DNA of 64,000 bases from Avena insularis (lineage: Eukaryota > Streptophyta > Magnoliopsida > Poales > Poaceae). The notes under the pieces are model-generated. The model saw only the letters and a list, made by a program, of their open reading frames with translations. It was not told where the DNA came from and ran no database searches. A program made the position numbers and the translations under genes. Shown here piece by piece: positions 13,317-25,893 of this stretch (the stretch's first letter is position 1; every line of letters begins with the position of its first letter). Where the stretch lies: positions 88,836,684 to 88,900,683 of the forward strand of contig CM042685.1 of NCBI GenBank assembly GCA_023614405.1, read 5' to 3'.

Positions 13317-15286
13317 CCAACCATGACCAACTGTCATCTTGGGTACTGCACAAGTGGACAATCTTCACAAGGTAGCTTCATCTCATACCTTGGTGGTGAG
13401 GGAACTAATACTAAGGTATATAAGTTTCCAGTCAAGCCCTACCCAATTCTCGGGTATTGTGGTTGTATGGTCAAATTGGAATGGTATCGCATCCAGACAA
13501 CCATCAGTTTTATAAAGGGCTAAGGCTCATGCCTCAACATTTTCATCACCATAAATCATCTGGTGTTTGGAAACACATGTCCAAAACATTTCAATAGAAT
13601 GATCCATCATTTCAAGGTTTTCATAACTATTTTTCCACCAAGTATTCCCATCTAAATTTGATCAAGTTTTATGCTTAGAAGTAGCATCTACGAGTGGGAG
13701 TGAGTACTAATGAGGGGTGGTAAACTAGTGGAGTTTCAACTAAGTTCAATCTCATGCCTTAGGATGACATAAATATTATCTAGCTTAGGCCAAATTTTAT
13801 GCTCTTTATGCAACCTTCAAAAATCCTTCTAGTATCTACCAGTCACTTAAGTAAACTCTAAGTAATAGCTTTGATAAAGAAATAAAGTAGAAAGCTTGCA
13901 AGTAAAACTAGGATTGGTTTATTAAGTGGTATTGATCATATATGCTTAAGGCATATAGTGGCATGGTAACAAGCAAGTATTTGCTTGCATAGGTATAGTA
14001 TCTTGCAAGTGTTAGCTTGCACATTCAACTAGTAGTATTAGGCTTGCCTTGAGCAGAGCAGTGGTTGAAGTTCTCCTCGGCTTCTTCTTCGTAGTATCCT
14101 CCTTCCTCCTCGTATCCTTGGTCGGTACTAGCGTCTATAAATAAATACGAGGTACACAATCACCAAACAATACTTAACTACTTGCAATCATCATGCAAAA
14201 GGGGTCCTATAGATGATCTAGCATCATCACTAACATTACAAGATTAAAGCTTGGTTTTATTCCTTTTATTTTTAGAACAGTAATTTCTACTCATTGAAAA
14301 ACTACTTAAGATTTAATATTCTCCAAACCAAACATGGGATCATGTTGACACATGTCATCACCACATATTTTAGTCCATGGGAATGTGATTTAAAGTGGTG
14401 TCACAATTTAATAAGGTTTTACCCTTTTATTTTAATTAACTAAAGTGGCTAGAAATGCCTATGTGGCATTCTTTTATTACTTGAACATTATTTTTGTAAT
14501 TAAACCTATATATTTTTATATATTCTGAAAGGTATGATTGAATGTGATTTTTGACGGTTTGAATCAACTCAAAAGCTATTATGGTTTAAATATTAAAAAT
14601 GTTTGAATGCAGAAAAGCTTCTGCCTTGTTTTTTTTACCAAGGATGATCTACAGATCCAAATGATTTGAATCCAACGGGCTTGGATTCAGCATTTCCAGA
14701 CCTTTCTAACAAAATTGGTTTCATTCAATTTGGTTCAATGAGTCGAGATGGGTTGATTTTTGAAACTAGGTACAGAACTGTGTTTGAAATAAAATGAAAA
14801 GGGTTAAATTCAAACTAGTGGCCTGCGCGGGAAACGATACTGGGCCGGCCTGCTAAGCACAGCGCTTACGCGGGCTGTTTAAGTTGCTGTCCCCACGCAT
14901 CAGTGAGACAGGGGGTGCGAAGCGGTACGGGACAATGAAGTGCGTTCGATCTAGTTCTAATCCAACGACTGAGGGTCGTCGTCCACGTCGAGCAACGCCG
15001 GCGAGACTGAACCCTAAAGCAGCAGGTGGGGGTCATCGGGGGCTCACCGGGGCTCAGGCGAGGGTCGGCGAGGTGGGCGAACGACGAAGTCGACGCCGGC
15101 GAAACTCCTGGTACCGGCAGCTTCTCCTAGGGCGGCTCCAATCGCTGGCTCCCTTCTTCTCCAGAGGCGGCGGGCTCCGATGAAATTCCGGCGAAGCGCT
15201 GCTCGCCTTGCTTCGGGAACAGGGTGGAACGATCAGTGAGGAGAGGGGAGTGAGATGGTGTGCTCAATTCGGCTGGGGGTGGCCTC

Positions 15287-15294
15287 TATTTATA
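15287..15294 (-). promoter_or_regulatory. TATA box of LTR D1
   Basis: TATAAATA on the minus strand lies at the same relative place as TATAAAA at 63256-63262 in the other D copy. Both are followed by the same short run, CACACCATCTCACTCCCCTC, which is likely the transcribed leader. Confidence 0.55.
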
Positions 15295-16563
15295 GTCACG
15301 ACGACGAGACCGAACGGGATGGGCAGGCGACGATGGCGACATGGCTACAGGCTACTAGAGGCATGGCCGGCGGTGGCGATCGCTTGGTGGTCTCCTGGCG
15401 ATGCTCTACGGCTTTAATGCGCATGTAGGGGCGGTGGCAAACGGTCTGGAACACGTGATGCTCTGCGTGGCAGAGGCAGCGTCTTCGACGGCGAGCGGTG
15501 GCTGTGAGGCATGGGGCGGCGAACGTGGATGTCTGGCGGTCTCCTAGGTCGGTGGTGATCGTTTATGCACACGGCGAGGGCGGCACGTGGTCTGTGGGCG
15601 TGTGTCGAGGGTGGCGCTCTGGCGCACGCTCGGCATGGTTGACAGAGGCACGAGCGCGGCGTTCCTGGGTGCTCTGGTCGGTGTCTTCGAGGCAGGGCTG
15701 GTCGAGAGGGGGCGGTGAGGCATGGGTGATCTCCTAGACAAGGTTGGCATGGCGAGTTCCTCTCCTAGCTTGCTGTCTACACTGGGGTGACATGGGTGGC
15801 TTCGGCTGTTCACCATTGATGACATTGCCAAGCATACAGTGGTGCTAGATGTTTACAAATGAGTTAGATGATCTACTAAAGCCTAGTTGCAACCAGAGAG
15901 GGAACAATTTAGGCTCAAATCACTTCTCCAAATAGTGTTTGGATTTTATTTGATTTGAATCAGTAAGGTGTTTGATGAAATGGCCGCAAGAATTCAAGTT
16001 TTGAATTTTGAAAAGATTTTTGGTGGGTGTGCGAGGTTGGTGCTGGTGAGTCTGCAGATGCTTGGGTTTTGAAAGTTGAGCTTGTTTGAGTGGTTTTTGA
16101 AAAAGTGGGATCTTCCCATATGATAAAGATTCAATATTGAATTGTCATTTAAACTATGCATTTGAAAGTTTCTGGATGATCACAAGGTGGTCCTTGATAC
16201 TTTGTTAAGAGTACTATCAAGGGGTGTAAAGATCCAAATAAGTTTCTGTTAAGTTCTGAAAGTTTGGGACAGCCAAAGTAGGCATGGGAGTTAAATTGGT
16301 CAAAATGACCATTCACTCAATTTGGCTTATTTTGATTTATTTGTCTTTGGGAAAAGTTTGGGAATTGTTTAGATAATGTTTATTTCATCTAAGAATCCTT
16401 TTCCAAGCAAGGAAACACATAAACAAGGCAATTCAAAAGAATTCAAAATGGGATGCATACACACATGCATGCTTTCATATTTTTATTTAGAAAAGTTTTT
16501 GTTAACCCTAATTTTGATGATTAGAGTTTGATGATCCAAGCTTAGTATTTTTGGGATGTTACA

Positions 16564-18194
16564 GTAGCGTCGTGAACAACAAGAACGTCGCAAACGGTCA
16601 GACTGGAGTGCCGAAGTAGACCAGTAGGCTGACGATGTCACGGCGCTGATGCTTGGACTGCAAAGGAGGCTAATGATGCTCAAGCGAGGTGGAAGCCCTT
16701 GTGCCGATGTCGAGGGAGCGGAGAGAGTGGAGCGGTGCCGAGGTCGATGTAGCCGTGCGAAGGGTCGCCGTGGTCGATATCGTGGTCGGGGTTGCTGGTG
16801 TCGATGTAGCCGCACATGAAGCCGCAAGCGCATAGTACGTGAAGAGGATGACAGAGACGCGTCGAGGCAGGTCGAAGGTGTCGATCAATGCCAGAGTCGA
16901 TGCAGTTCGAGCTGTCGGGTATGATCGGCACCAAAGTTTTGCTAGAACTAGGCGTACGTCGGGGACGAAGGCACATCTTGGTTCTGCCAGAACCTAGTAT
17001 GCCAAGAAGAATGCGTCGCTGATGCGGTCGAGGCAGTCGTAGAGGAAGGTGTCGATGCCGAAGAAGACGTTATCATACTGACGAAGACGAGGCGTCCGAC
17101 GCGAGTTTGCCAGACTCGGGAACACGTCGGGGATGAAGGCACGCACCGGTGTTGCCAGTACCAGGCGTGCAGGGGTAGTTGCCATCATGAACCTGAGCGC
17201 CAGTATCGTAAGACAATGCTGACGAGTTCGAGGTGGAGAAGACATAGAAGGCGGCGAAACCAACGACGACCCGAAGTGGTCATGTTGGACGCCTAGAGAG
17301 GCTTGAAGGCGGTACTCGAAGTAGGCGAAGAAGAACCCGGCGACGTGACAAAGACCATGTGTAGACGGCGGCGATCCACGCCTGTAGGAGTAGGCGCGTT
17401 AAAATCCGAGGACGTCGATGCACTGGGACGGCGAAGTAGACTGCGTGCAGCGATGCTATGACCCGAGGGGGCGGCATAGCTGCAGGGTGCAAGTCGGTGT
17501 AGCGGCTGGGAGACCACTAGTGACGTACACGCCAAGGAAGGCGCGTTGGAAGCCTGGTAGCATGGACCAAACCACGGGCGGCGCAGCGGCAGCCAGTAGC
17601 TCGATCGATGGTAGACACGTGCTCGCGGACATGCTTGGCATAGACAGACGCGGGATCGGTTGATCAGACCGACGATGCGCCGTATGCGCCATGGCGTGGA
17701 CGACGCGTAGATCGGAGTCGATGGCGGTGTTGTCGGTGAAGTCCCGGACGAAGACGATAGCCTTCCAAGGAAGGCGTAGCAGCCGTCCGCGGTAGATCGT
17801 CGGTGCCGATGGTCAGAGTAGAGGTGCGGCGATGATGACGGCAATGGGCGACGCAATCTGGTCTAAGATCGGTAAACCAAAAAATAAAACCAATCAAGAG
17901 ATCGGCGGACGAACCTTGCGTACGGGTTGCACGGCCCCCGGCGGAGATCATGGAGATCGACCTCCCCAGGGGCGGCGCGGAGGAAGCATGCCGGCGGCGG
18001 CTAGGTGTTGGATCGGTTTAGGCTGATACCATGTAAGATTATGAGATTGGCATAATATGTTGGATGTATTATTGAGCCTCATGGGCGAGTATATATAGAC
18101 GTACAGGGATCATCTTGGAGTACAAGTCAAGTTAGGCTAGAGTCCTAGCTATCCTAAACTAGCATAACAATCGTATACGTACAATACTCTAACA
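16564..18194 (-). mobile_element. Fragment of a short-LTR retrotransposon (minus strand)
   Basis: A 163-bp LTR (18194 back to 18032) starts TGTTAGAG and ends CTTACA on the minus strand. It is followed immediately by a Met-type primer site and then a GC-rich internal region that runs to 16564, where LTR D1 interrupts it. The internal region has several overlapping minus-strand frames, the longest 17293-17856 (187 codons), but none shows gag or pol motifs. A copia element with a long leader or a small non-autonomous (TRIM-like) element would both fit. The other LTR is not in the window. Confidence 0.72.
18032..18194 (-). repeat. 163-bp LTR with adjacent TGGTATCAG primer site
   Basis: The termini are TGTTAGAG and CTTACA on the minus strand. 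The primer site TGGTATCAGCC lies at 18021-18031. A TATA-like TATATATA is present near 18090 on the same strand. Confidence 0.75.
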
Positions 18195-19276
18195 GGTTAA
18201 CTCGGACATAAGATGTTCTCATGCGCCTGAGAACTAGCAAATCCGTTAAACTGAACTGAGTTTACCTATCTGGAAAAAAGTACTGAATTTACCCTTTATT
18301 GTTCTTCATTGGAACCCGCTTTCTTGTGAGCTCCATTATGCTCCCACCCGAACAGGTTCCACCTATACTTCAAATCTGGTTAAAGGTTGATGGTGACATG
18401 GCATGGGCCTTACCTTTCTGGACACCATTGCACAAAGTCAAAATCATTGTGCGGAATCTTACAAGAGAAGGAAGACAGATGATCCCTACAAGAGCCGAAC
18501 GGGTGCCTTTGAGGATGAATCATCGATGATGCTAGCAAGGAGATTTTGCATGCTCCACATATCAGAAGTCAAGTTTTTTGAGAGACTCAGACGTCAAGAA
18601 CCCACATGTAATAACTACCCTCTCATAGTCTTGTGACTAAAATTTGTTGTCTATTGCTATGTGTACTATATATCAATATTTTAATACTTATGGACTACTA
18701 GTAAGCTTAAGGGTGACCCTTAATAAGGTTTTTAGCTTGTGGATAGCTTCCACTATGTATATGGAAGTCCATAAGGGCTACTTTCATACCTTAATGGACA
18801 AGGTTTTGGACAACATAGTGGATGCCCTTATCCATGAGTTTTAGATTATTATCTTTAAATATTTCCATGCTTTAGACGAATTTGCTGGTACTCATATGGA
18901 CCGAATTCAATTTTAACTAAGTTTATTTTGTACTCGTACAAGTTTACCGCTCTCCCACATTGCCCTTTTTGATTTTCCAAGGTATAGTCTCTCAGAGATA
19001 TGTGAATCTCCATGGACATTTAATATCACAAGACAATACAGAGCCTAGCTTTATTCAACGAGTACTTCACTAGTTGCCCTATTCCTCTCCTTCGCTCCAC
19101 TTTCCTCTATCCCTACTCTGATTCGTCCTCCGCGTCGCCTAGTTTCCAGAGTCTGTTCTTCATCTCGTCCCTTTTTCCAAAGCCCAAGCAAACGAATCCC
19201 AACCACCGTCGCCACGACAGGTGCATTGAGATAGCTGGATCTAGCAAGGGGCAGTGATGATGATTCTCGACAATTT
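18195..19276. other. Host-type intergenic sequence, no recognised gene
   Basis: This is unique-looking sequence with moderate base composition. A 78-codon plus-strand frame at 18403-18636 is unrecognised and has no supporting motif. I see no terminal repeats. It lies directly upstream of the DUF295-like pseudogene and could hold its promoter. Confidence 0.4.
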
Positions 19277-20943
19277 CAGGAGGTGTTTACCGAAGGGCCC
19301 CTTGAAGTACTCACAGCTATATGTGACATCATCACCTCCATGATCCTCGTCTGTTTGTCCAAACTTCATCTTGACTCAGCAAAATATAGTGCAGCTCTGC
19401 TGGTTTCTCATCCATTTGGCTTTCCATATGTTCTTCATTCTCAACCGACTAATATACCGTGAGATTGCATGCTAGATGGCGAGAGCCTCCTCTGTAGGCT
19501 GTCATCGCTGGACAGATTCTCCTCAGATGTTGTTATTCCGAACAACACGAATAAACAGTGGGCAGGCTCCAATGGTGATTGGATCGCCACGGTTGGCCTC
19601 CAATACATCTAAGAACTTGTCAACGTGTATACTCGTCACAAGATTCTTCTCCCACCGGTGCCGTTTGAATCCACCAATCGCCTAGATACTTTCTTCGATC
19701 ATGGCCATCATATGATACTCCAAAGGATAGCTATTTGCCAAGTTTCCACATTTTTTGAGAGATATGAATATTACACTCTTATTTCCCTTTTTGATGACTT
19801 AGTTATCGTTCATCACAACCATCAAAATGTATGTATAGTTCTTCCGAATGATCCCCTGACCTATTTCAGTTACACCGATGTAATTGTCCATAGAAGACTC
19901 GTACTGAGATTGGCAGTGATTATGCACGGAGTCCTTATTATCCTAGTAATTACACCTCCATATATAGCGCACTAGCTTCATATTCATGGATGTATGCTTA
20001 TTTTACAAAGCTATCATATGGCACTATTTCATATTCTATGATTTTTACCCTCTTTGTCTGAAAGGATTTCCCTATGAGTTTAGAGCATTTGTATCTATAG
20101 GATTTTTCGTCAGGATTGCTATGTATATTATTAGTATTACTTTTGATAGGGTTTCTTCGTGAATAAATCCATAAAATTCACATATTTATTCACACATATT
20201 TCTACCTTCTTTCCCATGGTGCAATCCAAATATTGTATTTTTCCTATTCCTTCATTTTTTAAAATCCTACAAACCAAAGATGTTCTTAATGAACTGCGTT
20301 TTTCTTTTTCAGCTCCTGTGCCGACCCTAATGCCACCAGCCATGGGTAAATGGGTGGATGAACTCGAAGGCACTCTGGGCCACAAGCACGAGTATGATTA
20401 TGGTATGTGGTGGTTAGCAAGTTCTCTAGATTGTTCCAGCCTTCTACGCATCATTGCCCGGGGAATTGCGTGTGAGCAGGATGTTCAATGCCCGATTTGT
20501 GCTAGTATGTCTCTTCCTAATGTTGTTAGTGGCGGTCGCACGGTTCACACATATTCTTCTGAATTTGGATGCATGGTGTTCTTAAAAGACCTTGATGTGT
20601 TACTGCATCGAGGTAAGCCATGGACAAGGGTTACTGAACTTGAAATGTACTCTCTTTTTCTTGGAGTGAAATATCCACTCGGCATGCCGGTAGTCGGCTC
20701 CGGCCTAAGGATATCTGACGAGAAGCAACTATGTCTACGTCGCACTATGCAATATGCCTTTATGAGCCTCCACATCCTGAAATATGCCGCTTCAGTCTGA
20801 ATGGTATGGACACCTCTGTTGGTTTCTCAAAAAACACTGCATTCTCATCAGATAATATGCTAAATGAATGCATTGACCCTTCATTCATGAAGACTCCACT
20901 TTGTTTTATCCCAAGCCTCGCTAACGTCTTAGATTGGAACTAG
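19277..20943 (+). pseudogene. F-box/DUF295-like protein pseudogene
   Basis: A frame from 19277 to 19975 is interrupted by TGA 19460 and TAA 19610. It contains segments typical of the grass DUF295 beta-propeller family: WAGSNGDWIATV, then KILLPPVPFES, and later DPLTYFSYTDVIVH. After about 340 bases with a TTTTTCAG splice-like acceptor at 20312, the same frame resumes to about 20725 with the family's C-terminal pattern (KPWTRVTELEMYSLFLG). It then shifts frame and ends in TPLCFIPSLANVLDWN at 20943. DUF295 proteins are often F-box adaptors for ubiquitin ligases, but the N-terminal F-box is not clear here. Two stops plus a frameshift argue that it is dead. Family assignment is from remembered patterns. 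Confidence 0.55.
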
Positions 20944-21597
20944 TCTGGTGGTGCATTTCAAAAAGAAAAAGGTCATGTGGCCACTATATTTGCTAATGAA
21001 ATGTTGTACAGTACTGGAGTACTAATACATATGTAATGCGAGTAGCTCCCTATTAATCATTGAACTAATTATTCTATAATATTCCATATGGATTAGTATG
21101 ATTTTCAAAGCTAGTTTTATACCCTTGTAAATTTACTTGATTAAACATAATTTTTTTACACAATCTCCGTTTAATATAGTATATGTAGTACAGAGTACTC
21201 CATAAGGTGACCTATACGTCTAACTAGCATACTGCATGCAGCGAACAATATGATTATTGTTCCCAATTTCCAGGTCGCAGCACAAGTTGTACTATACGTA
21301 GTCCTCTCTATCCCATATATGTATACACCTATAGAGTGGAGTACTTATTAGAGTACTAGTACTAGTGAATAGAAACTGGTCAAACTAATGCTATCAGACA
21401 CTAACTACAGTAGCCGATCACAATTTCTCAAACATCCCCAGAGCTAACACGCCCCACCCCACCCCACCCCCATTTCTCTCTTTCTCTCTCACCAACGCCA
21501 TTTCTATGAAGCACCCTTCTTCTTTCACCTACATTTCAGGAATTGAGGCAGAATGGATCTTTAGAGATTCAGCAGGAAAGCCGACTAGATCTTACAC
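20944..21597. other. Intergenic spacer upstream of the B3 gene, with (CCCCA) repeat
   Basis: AT-rich sequence with no supported gene. A short CCCCA microsatellite (about four units) lies at 21450-21471, followed by a CT-rich run to 21500. This resembles a plant 5' untranslated or promoter-proximal region and just precedes the first B3-gene exon. Confidence 0.4.
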
Positions 21598-22867
21598 ATG
21601 CTGGATAATCTTGACGAGCCCGAGGTCCACCATATTATAGAGACTTCCACATCATCTACCAGTATGGAGATCGCGGTGGCCACAAAGTCAGTATCCTTTT
21701 CTGACCCTTCGGTGGCGCCAACTTCTCCGGCAGCTCGAGCATCATCCTTCGCTGCACTGTCTATTCCACTAGAGGCCCTGTCTTCACCGGCGACCTGGCA
21801 GCATCTCCCTCGGCACTGTCTTCTCCCACGTCGGCACCAATATCTCCGGCAGCAGCACCAACTACTTGTGGGCCATGGACCCATCACCTACGGAAATGTA
21901 TTCTCCAGTGGCGGAACCATCCAACAATATTGTGAGTACTCCTAAACTCACTAGGATACATGCAGGTGTAAGTAGTTTGCTATTTTTTAGTTTCTCTGTA
22001 CTCACTCTGAACCAATTTTTAATGAACTCAAATTTTTCTAGATACACACATCTTGTATAAACTGTTACCTACTAGTACGAATAACTTTGAACATTGACTA
22101 TTAGATCAAGACTGATAAATCCCAACATTTTCCACAATGTGTAGCCAAAAGTGGTTTGATATTTGCTTTTTGGCTTTTGGAACTAGTTCCCTAAACTATG
22201 GAGTTGGTTCCAAATTGAGGAAAAGTGGAAACCGGAGCAGAGGGTTCTCGAGTGCAAAATGTGGTTCCAAATTTTTTAGCCAACTTGTGTGACATGTGTC
22301 CTCTTCTCTCATATCCTGGACAAAAAATAAGGCTATTCTTTTCAGCGGTGGGGCCGTATGATGAAGAAATTTATAATAGCTACATTGTGAAACTCTAGAA
22401 AAATTGCATGGTGACGCCAAATTTATTTTTTTGTCGGATTTAGCTATAGAAACATTTTGGCTGTCCAACTTTGTCTAGATACGCATGCATCTTGTCTAAA
22501 CTGTTAACTACTAGTACGAATACTTTGAACATTGACCATTTGATCAAGACTGGCAAATCCCAACATTTACGTATTATAATTTTAGTCATGATATGTTATA
22601 CTAGTATTTATAATATGTAGTATTATTTCTAACTTGATACTTGTTTACAATTACACAAGATGATTACAAAAAAATGAAGCAAATATGCTATGAAGCTAGA
22701 AAACAGATAAGTACTCTGATATCTGAACTTGTGCTATAGTTTGATTTTTATGCTGTTGATTCATATATACCGTGCTCAATTTCTATAGGACTATGCTCTC
22801 TTCAACTTCTGTGAGCAACTAACTTTTACTACTATCGTTTGGGGATGTCCCCCTCCCCCTGTTTTAG

Positions 22868-23279
22868 GTTCATAATTGAGAGGAACATACTGGCAAAAAA
22901 GCCAATGATGTCCGATAGGCGTGTTAAGGCTAGGTTACAGATAGAGAAAGCGCAAGTGACAGGCCACCCTAAAAGGGTTGGCCACCAATTGGACCATCCT
23001 CAACCCTCTCGCTTCTACGTGCTACTCGACAAAGAACACATGTACAGGCTAGTCATCCCTAGCGAGTTCAAGAAGTGCTTGAAGGGGATTGCCAACCATG
23101 CCATGATGAAGACTTGCCATGTGTGCAGCTGGTCTGTGCATATCAAGCGCGATAAGAACAGTGATAAGCTGGTCTTCAATGAAAGTTGGTTATGTTTTAC
23201 AGATGGGCATGAACTACAGGTTGATGATATCCTGGTGTTCATGGTAACAGATGATTCCACGTTTAAGGTGGATATCTAG
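22868..23279 (+). CDS. B3 DNA-binding domain exon
   Basis: The frame is open from the acceptor to TAG 23277. A basic stretch leads to the B3 fold at about 23007-23276: strand FYVLL, the RLVIPSEFKKCLKG segment, KTCHVCSWSV, KLVFNESWLCFTDGHEL and DDILVFM, ending in STFKVDI. Spacing and residues fit the REM-type B3 consensus, in which the final strand normally continues past FKV-I-D. Here a TAG follows FKVDI, so the domain is just complete. It belongs to the two-B3 gene relic that continues at 24543. Confidence 0.72.
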
Positions 23280-24542
23280 GACCATAACTCTTCCACCAAG
23301 AGATTGATCATTTGTGCTAATCACCCTGCTTTAGTCCATGCAGGATATGTTGTACTTCAACGAGCATGGCATCAGACATTCATAAACCCTTCATATCTTT
23401 TGGATGAGGGTTAGAGTCACTCATGATCATGTTGTTTGGTTTTCCTATTATGCCTCAGGATGCACCGTCAGTAGTATCTTAGACTGAGGATTTATGTTAG
23501 TTTTGCTCGTTTCAGTGTGTGTTCTAATGATGTGTATATATTGTACTATGTTGAATCGTTGATACATGGAGCTCGGTTGAAAAAATTCAAACAGTTGATA
23601 TCAAAGTTCCATAAAAACCTAAAAAACCAAAGATGTCAATGGTATATACTACCAGGTTCCAAATTATCGGAGCAATGTAACTTGTATTATAGGATACGAA
23701 AATAGAACTTTTGATTAATTGCAGCGAACAAGTGAAGAGATTCGAACAACAAAAAATTGTCATATTTATCATTTTTGCACAGTCCAGTTTATCGGAATTT
23801 TGATGCGATATATTTCAGGATGGTGGAATACACCATTCCGTAGTCACCTCCACTTATCTATCACTCTCACAATCCCCTCATCTTCACTTCGCTCTCCCTC
23901 TCATGCATCACTCCATCATCTCGGCGAACGCCTCCCGACTACGGGGATTCATATATGTCCTTTATGGCAGCGACGACCGCTTAGTGGATAACTCCTATAA
24001 GGCAGCGGCGACACATACATGTTCCTCTCGTATAGCGGAGGAAACTAATGGTGGTAGTAATCCCCAATCGAACGATTTCTTAGCATTATTTGATGTACAA
24101 TATTGGTATTTAACCTGTTTGCGTAGACTAGGGTTACACATGCAAGCCAGTTTTGGTGCTAGATCTGTGGTGATAAGTAGCAATAACATCAATTTTAGTA
24201 TTGATTATTCCACGAGTGATGATAATTTGTGAGGTCATTGCCCATGTTTTACTTGGGGTGGTCTGTACGGTGATAATGGATTTTGTTATTTGCTTGATCG
24301 ATCTGTTTACTGGTGGATTATAATTTTGTTAGATATCTTCATTTAGCTATTATTTTGCAATTCGATCTGTTGTAGCTCGAGACATTTCCTGATTGAGTCC
24401 AAATTTTCTGTAGTGTTCAAGCAAGAAGCTCAAGGTTGTATAGAGCTCACCATGGAAGAAGACAATAGAGAACTTTGCTACTAGCCTGATGCCGAGGCCG
24501 CTTAAGTAGGATGGGTATGCCCATTGAGAGAATACCACTAAA
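23280..24542. other. Intron or insertion between the two B3 domains
   Basis: AT-rich sequence. A 109-codon plus-strand frame at 23903-24232 has no motif I recognise and is not supported as a gene. No clean terminal inverted repeats or target duplication were found that would define a transposon here. Confidence 0.35.
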
Positions 24543-24835
24543 AGCTTCTACAACGTGCTGAGTGAATCCGGGTTAAATATTCTTGTCATCCCTAGTTTAT
24601 TTTTTCCTTGTTTTGAGGGCGAGTGTCCTCTAACCATCAAGCTGAAGACCTCCACTGCCTGCAACTGGGTGTCCACCCGAAGGATCAAGATGGCAACATT
24701 TTTATGGATGCAGGATGGCCAGAGTTTGCCAACGCACATGCTTGGAAGAAAGGATATCTCCTTGTATCCAAGAACCTTACCACCAAATCCTTGAGAGTAA
24801 TTTTATTTGATAAACATTACTCGATAAGGTGATCA
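24543..24835 (+). pseudogene. Second B3 domain, frameshifted
   Basis: The first part reads SFYNVLSESG, then ILVIPSLFFPCFEG and CPLTIKLKTST in one frame. After about 24660 the homology continues one frame over with GVHPKDQDGNIFMDAGW and KSLRVILFD, the usual end of a B3 fold. Together they form one B3 domain split by a one-base frame change. Confidence 0.62.
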
Positions 24836-25028
24836 AATATATAGGTTATCACCCATGCCCCATCACTTGAGGAACAATATGAATCATAGCTGTAATTTTA
24901 TTTGATCACAAATGTTCTGTATAGAGGCGCCATACACATCCCATCTCTTTGACGTACACGATCTTATAAATATGTGTGTGGCCTGATTATTTGAGTGTAG
25001 TATATGGTCTCGCTTTTCATTATAATCA

Positions 25029-25869
25029 TGTCGGGGGATCACCCCCGGGTAGGCTAACCGGACAAGAATCAGGGGCAATGTAACTGCCAGCTGGCTGATC
25101 CTATCCAGATGTAAAAACCAAAGGACAGGTCAGGAAGAAGGCCATACACAGAGCAAGCCAGTAAACCAATCAGCCGGATAAGAAGACGCAGGCAAGGCAC
25201 TTAGCCAGATGGATCTTACCAGCCGGATAAGGTAGCCGGCAGGATCGTACCAGCAGGGAACAGCAAGACAGACAAGACGGCTAGCCGTCTAGGGCAACCT
25301 AGCCGGATTGTTAGGACAGGCGGATGATGTAGGGCCTAGTATCCTGCAGCCCTAGAAGACAGCGGCCAAACAGAAGGACAGAAGGAGCGACACAGATGCT
25401 GGAAATGACGGCCGCACTGTCAGCGGGAATAGGATGCCTGTGTCACCGGGCGGCCTCAAGCTTCCGTGCATGACGGGGCGCGACAGTATGCAAGACGTCA
25501 GGAAGGACATACACTATACCAGAATAGTCGACTGGGCCTGCCTGTGGGACCCGCCAGTCAGCAGAGTCTTTGCCCATGCCGCCTCGTCCTATATAAGGGG
25601 CGGAAGGGGCATCATAGCATGGGTTGGCACTTGATTCTTCTAGTTAGACCACTGATACATCCCTTGTAGCTCCTAGGGTTCATCCAGATAGTAGATCGGA
25701 AGGAGTAGGGGTGTTACCTCACCATGAGAGCCCCGAACCTAAGTACTTCCTGCGTCCTTGACGTATGCTAGTGCCCAATCCCGCCTGCGGATGCTCTCGC
25801 TCACTTTCCTGCTCGCTCCCACACCTCTATCTACCCTGCTCAGGCACTTCCATTTCCATAACAACGACA
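25029..25869 (+). repeat. 5' LTR of element A
   Basis: It starts TGTCGGGGGATCACC and ends AACGACA; 841 bp. The same sequence recurs in two pieces at 45117-45701 and 57833-58111. A TATA box CTATATAA lies at 25589-25596, and the corresponding spot in the 3' LTR is the insertion site of element B. Confidence 0.9.
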
Positions 25870-25871
25870 GT

Positions 25872-25889
25872 TGGCGCCCACCATGGGGC
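25872..25889 (+). other. Primer binding site of element A
   Basis: TGGCGCCCACCATGGGGC starts two bases after the LTR end and has the TGGCGCC start common to plant Gypsy primer sites. Confidence 0.8.
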
Positions 25890-25893
25890 AAAG

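Larger units (their letters stand above)
8487..16563 (-). mobile_element. LTR 'D1' (minus strand), interrupted by a solo LTR
   Basis: On the minus strand an LTR starts at 16563 with TGTAACATCCC. The segment 14540-16563 is the reverse complement of 61988-64000 at high similarity, so this is a repeated family. A TATA box (15287-15294, minus) shared with the other copy supports the orientation. Reading leftward the same element continues through 13322 and, across the nested solo LTR, through 9465 to the fold-back at 8488-9107. The true left end is not visible because the first element inserted there. Apart from the solo LTR, no gene is seen in this interval; the C/G-rich frames at 14884-15831 are LTR leader sequence. 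Confidence 0.7.
21598..24835 (+). pseudogene. B3-domain (REM-like) transcription factor gene relic with two B3 domains
   Basis: The proposed first exon starts at ATG 21598 and encodes a Ser/Ala/Pro-rich low-complexity N terminus to about 21945. A second exon opens after a TGTTTTAG acceptor (22866-22867) and carries a B3 DNA-binding domain. A second B3 domain lies at 24543-24835 but needs a frameshift near 24660. B3 proteins of the REM group are plant nuclear DNA-binding proteins often expressed in reproductive tissue. The in-frame TAG where the first domain should continue (23277-23279) and the frameshift in the second make a functional product unlikely. Exon joining is inferred; a shorter single-B3 protein ending at 23279 cannot be excluded. 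Confidence 0.55.

Noticed and set aside
23903..24232. 109-codon frame between the B3 domains as an exon
   Set aside because: No B3-like or other motif, no matching splice sites found, and an AT-rich intron-like setting.
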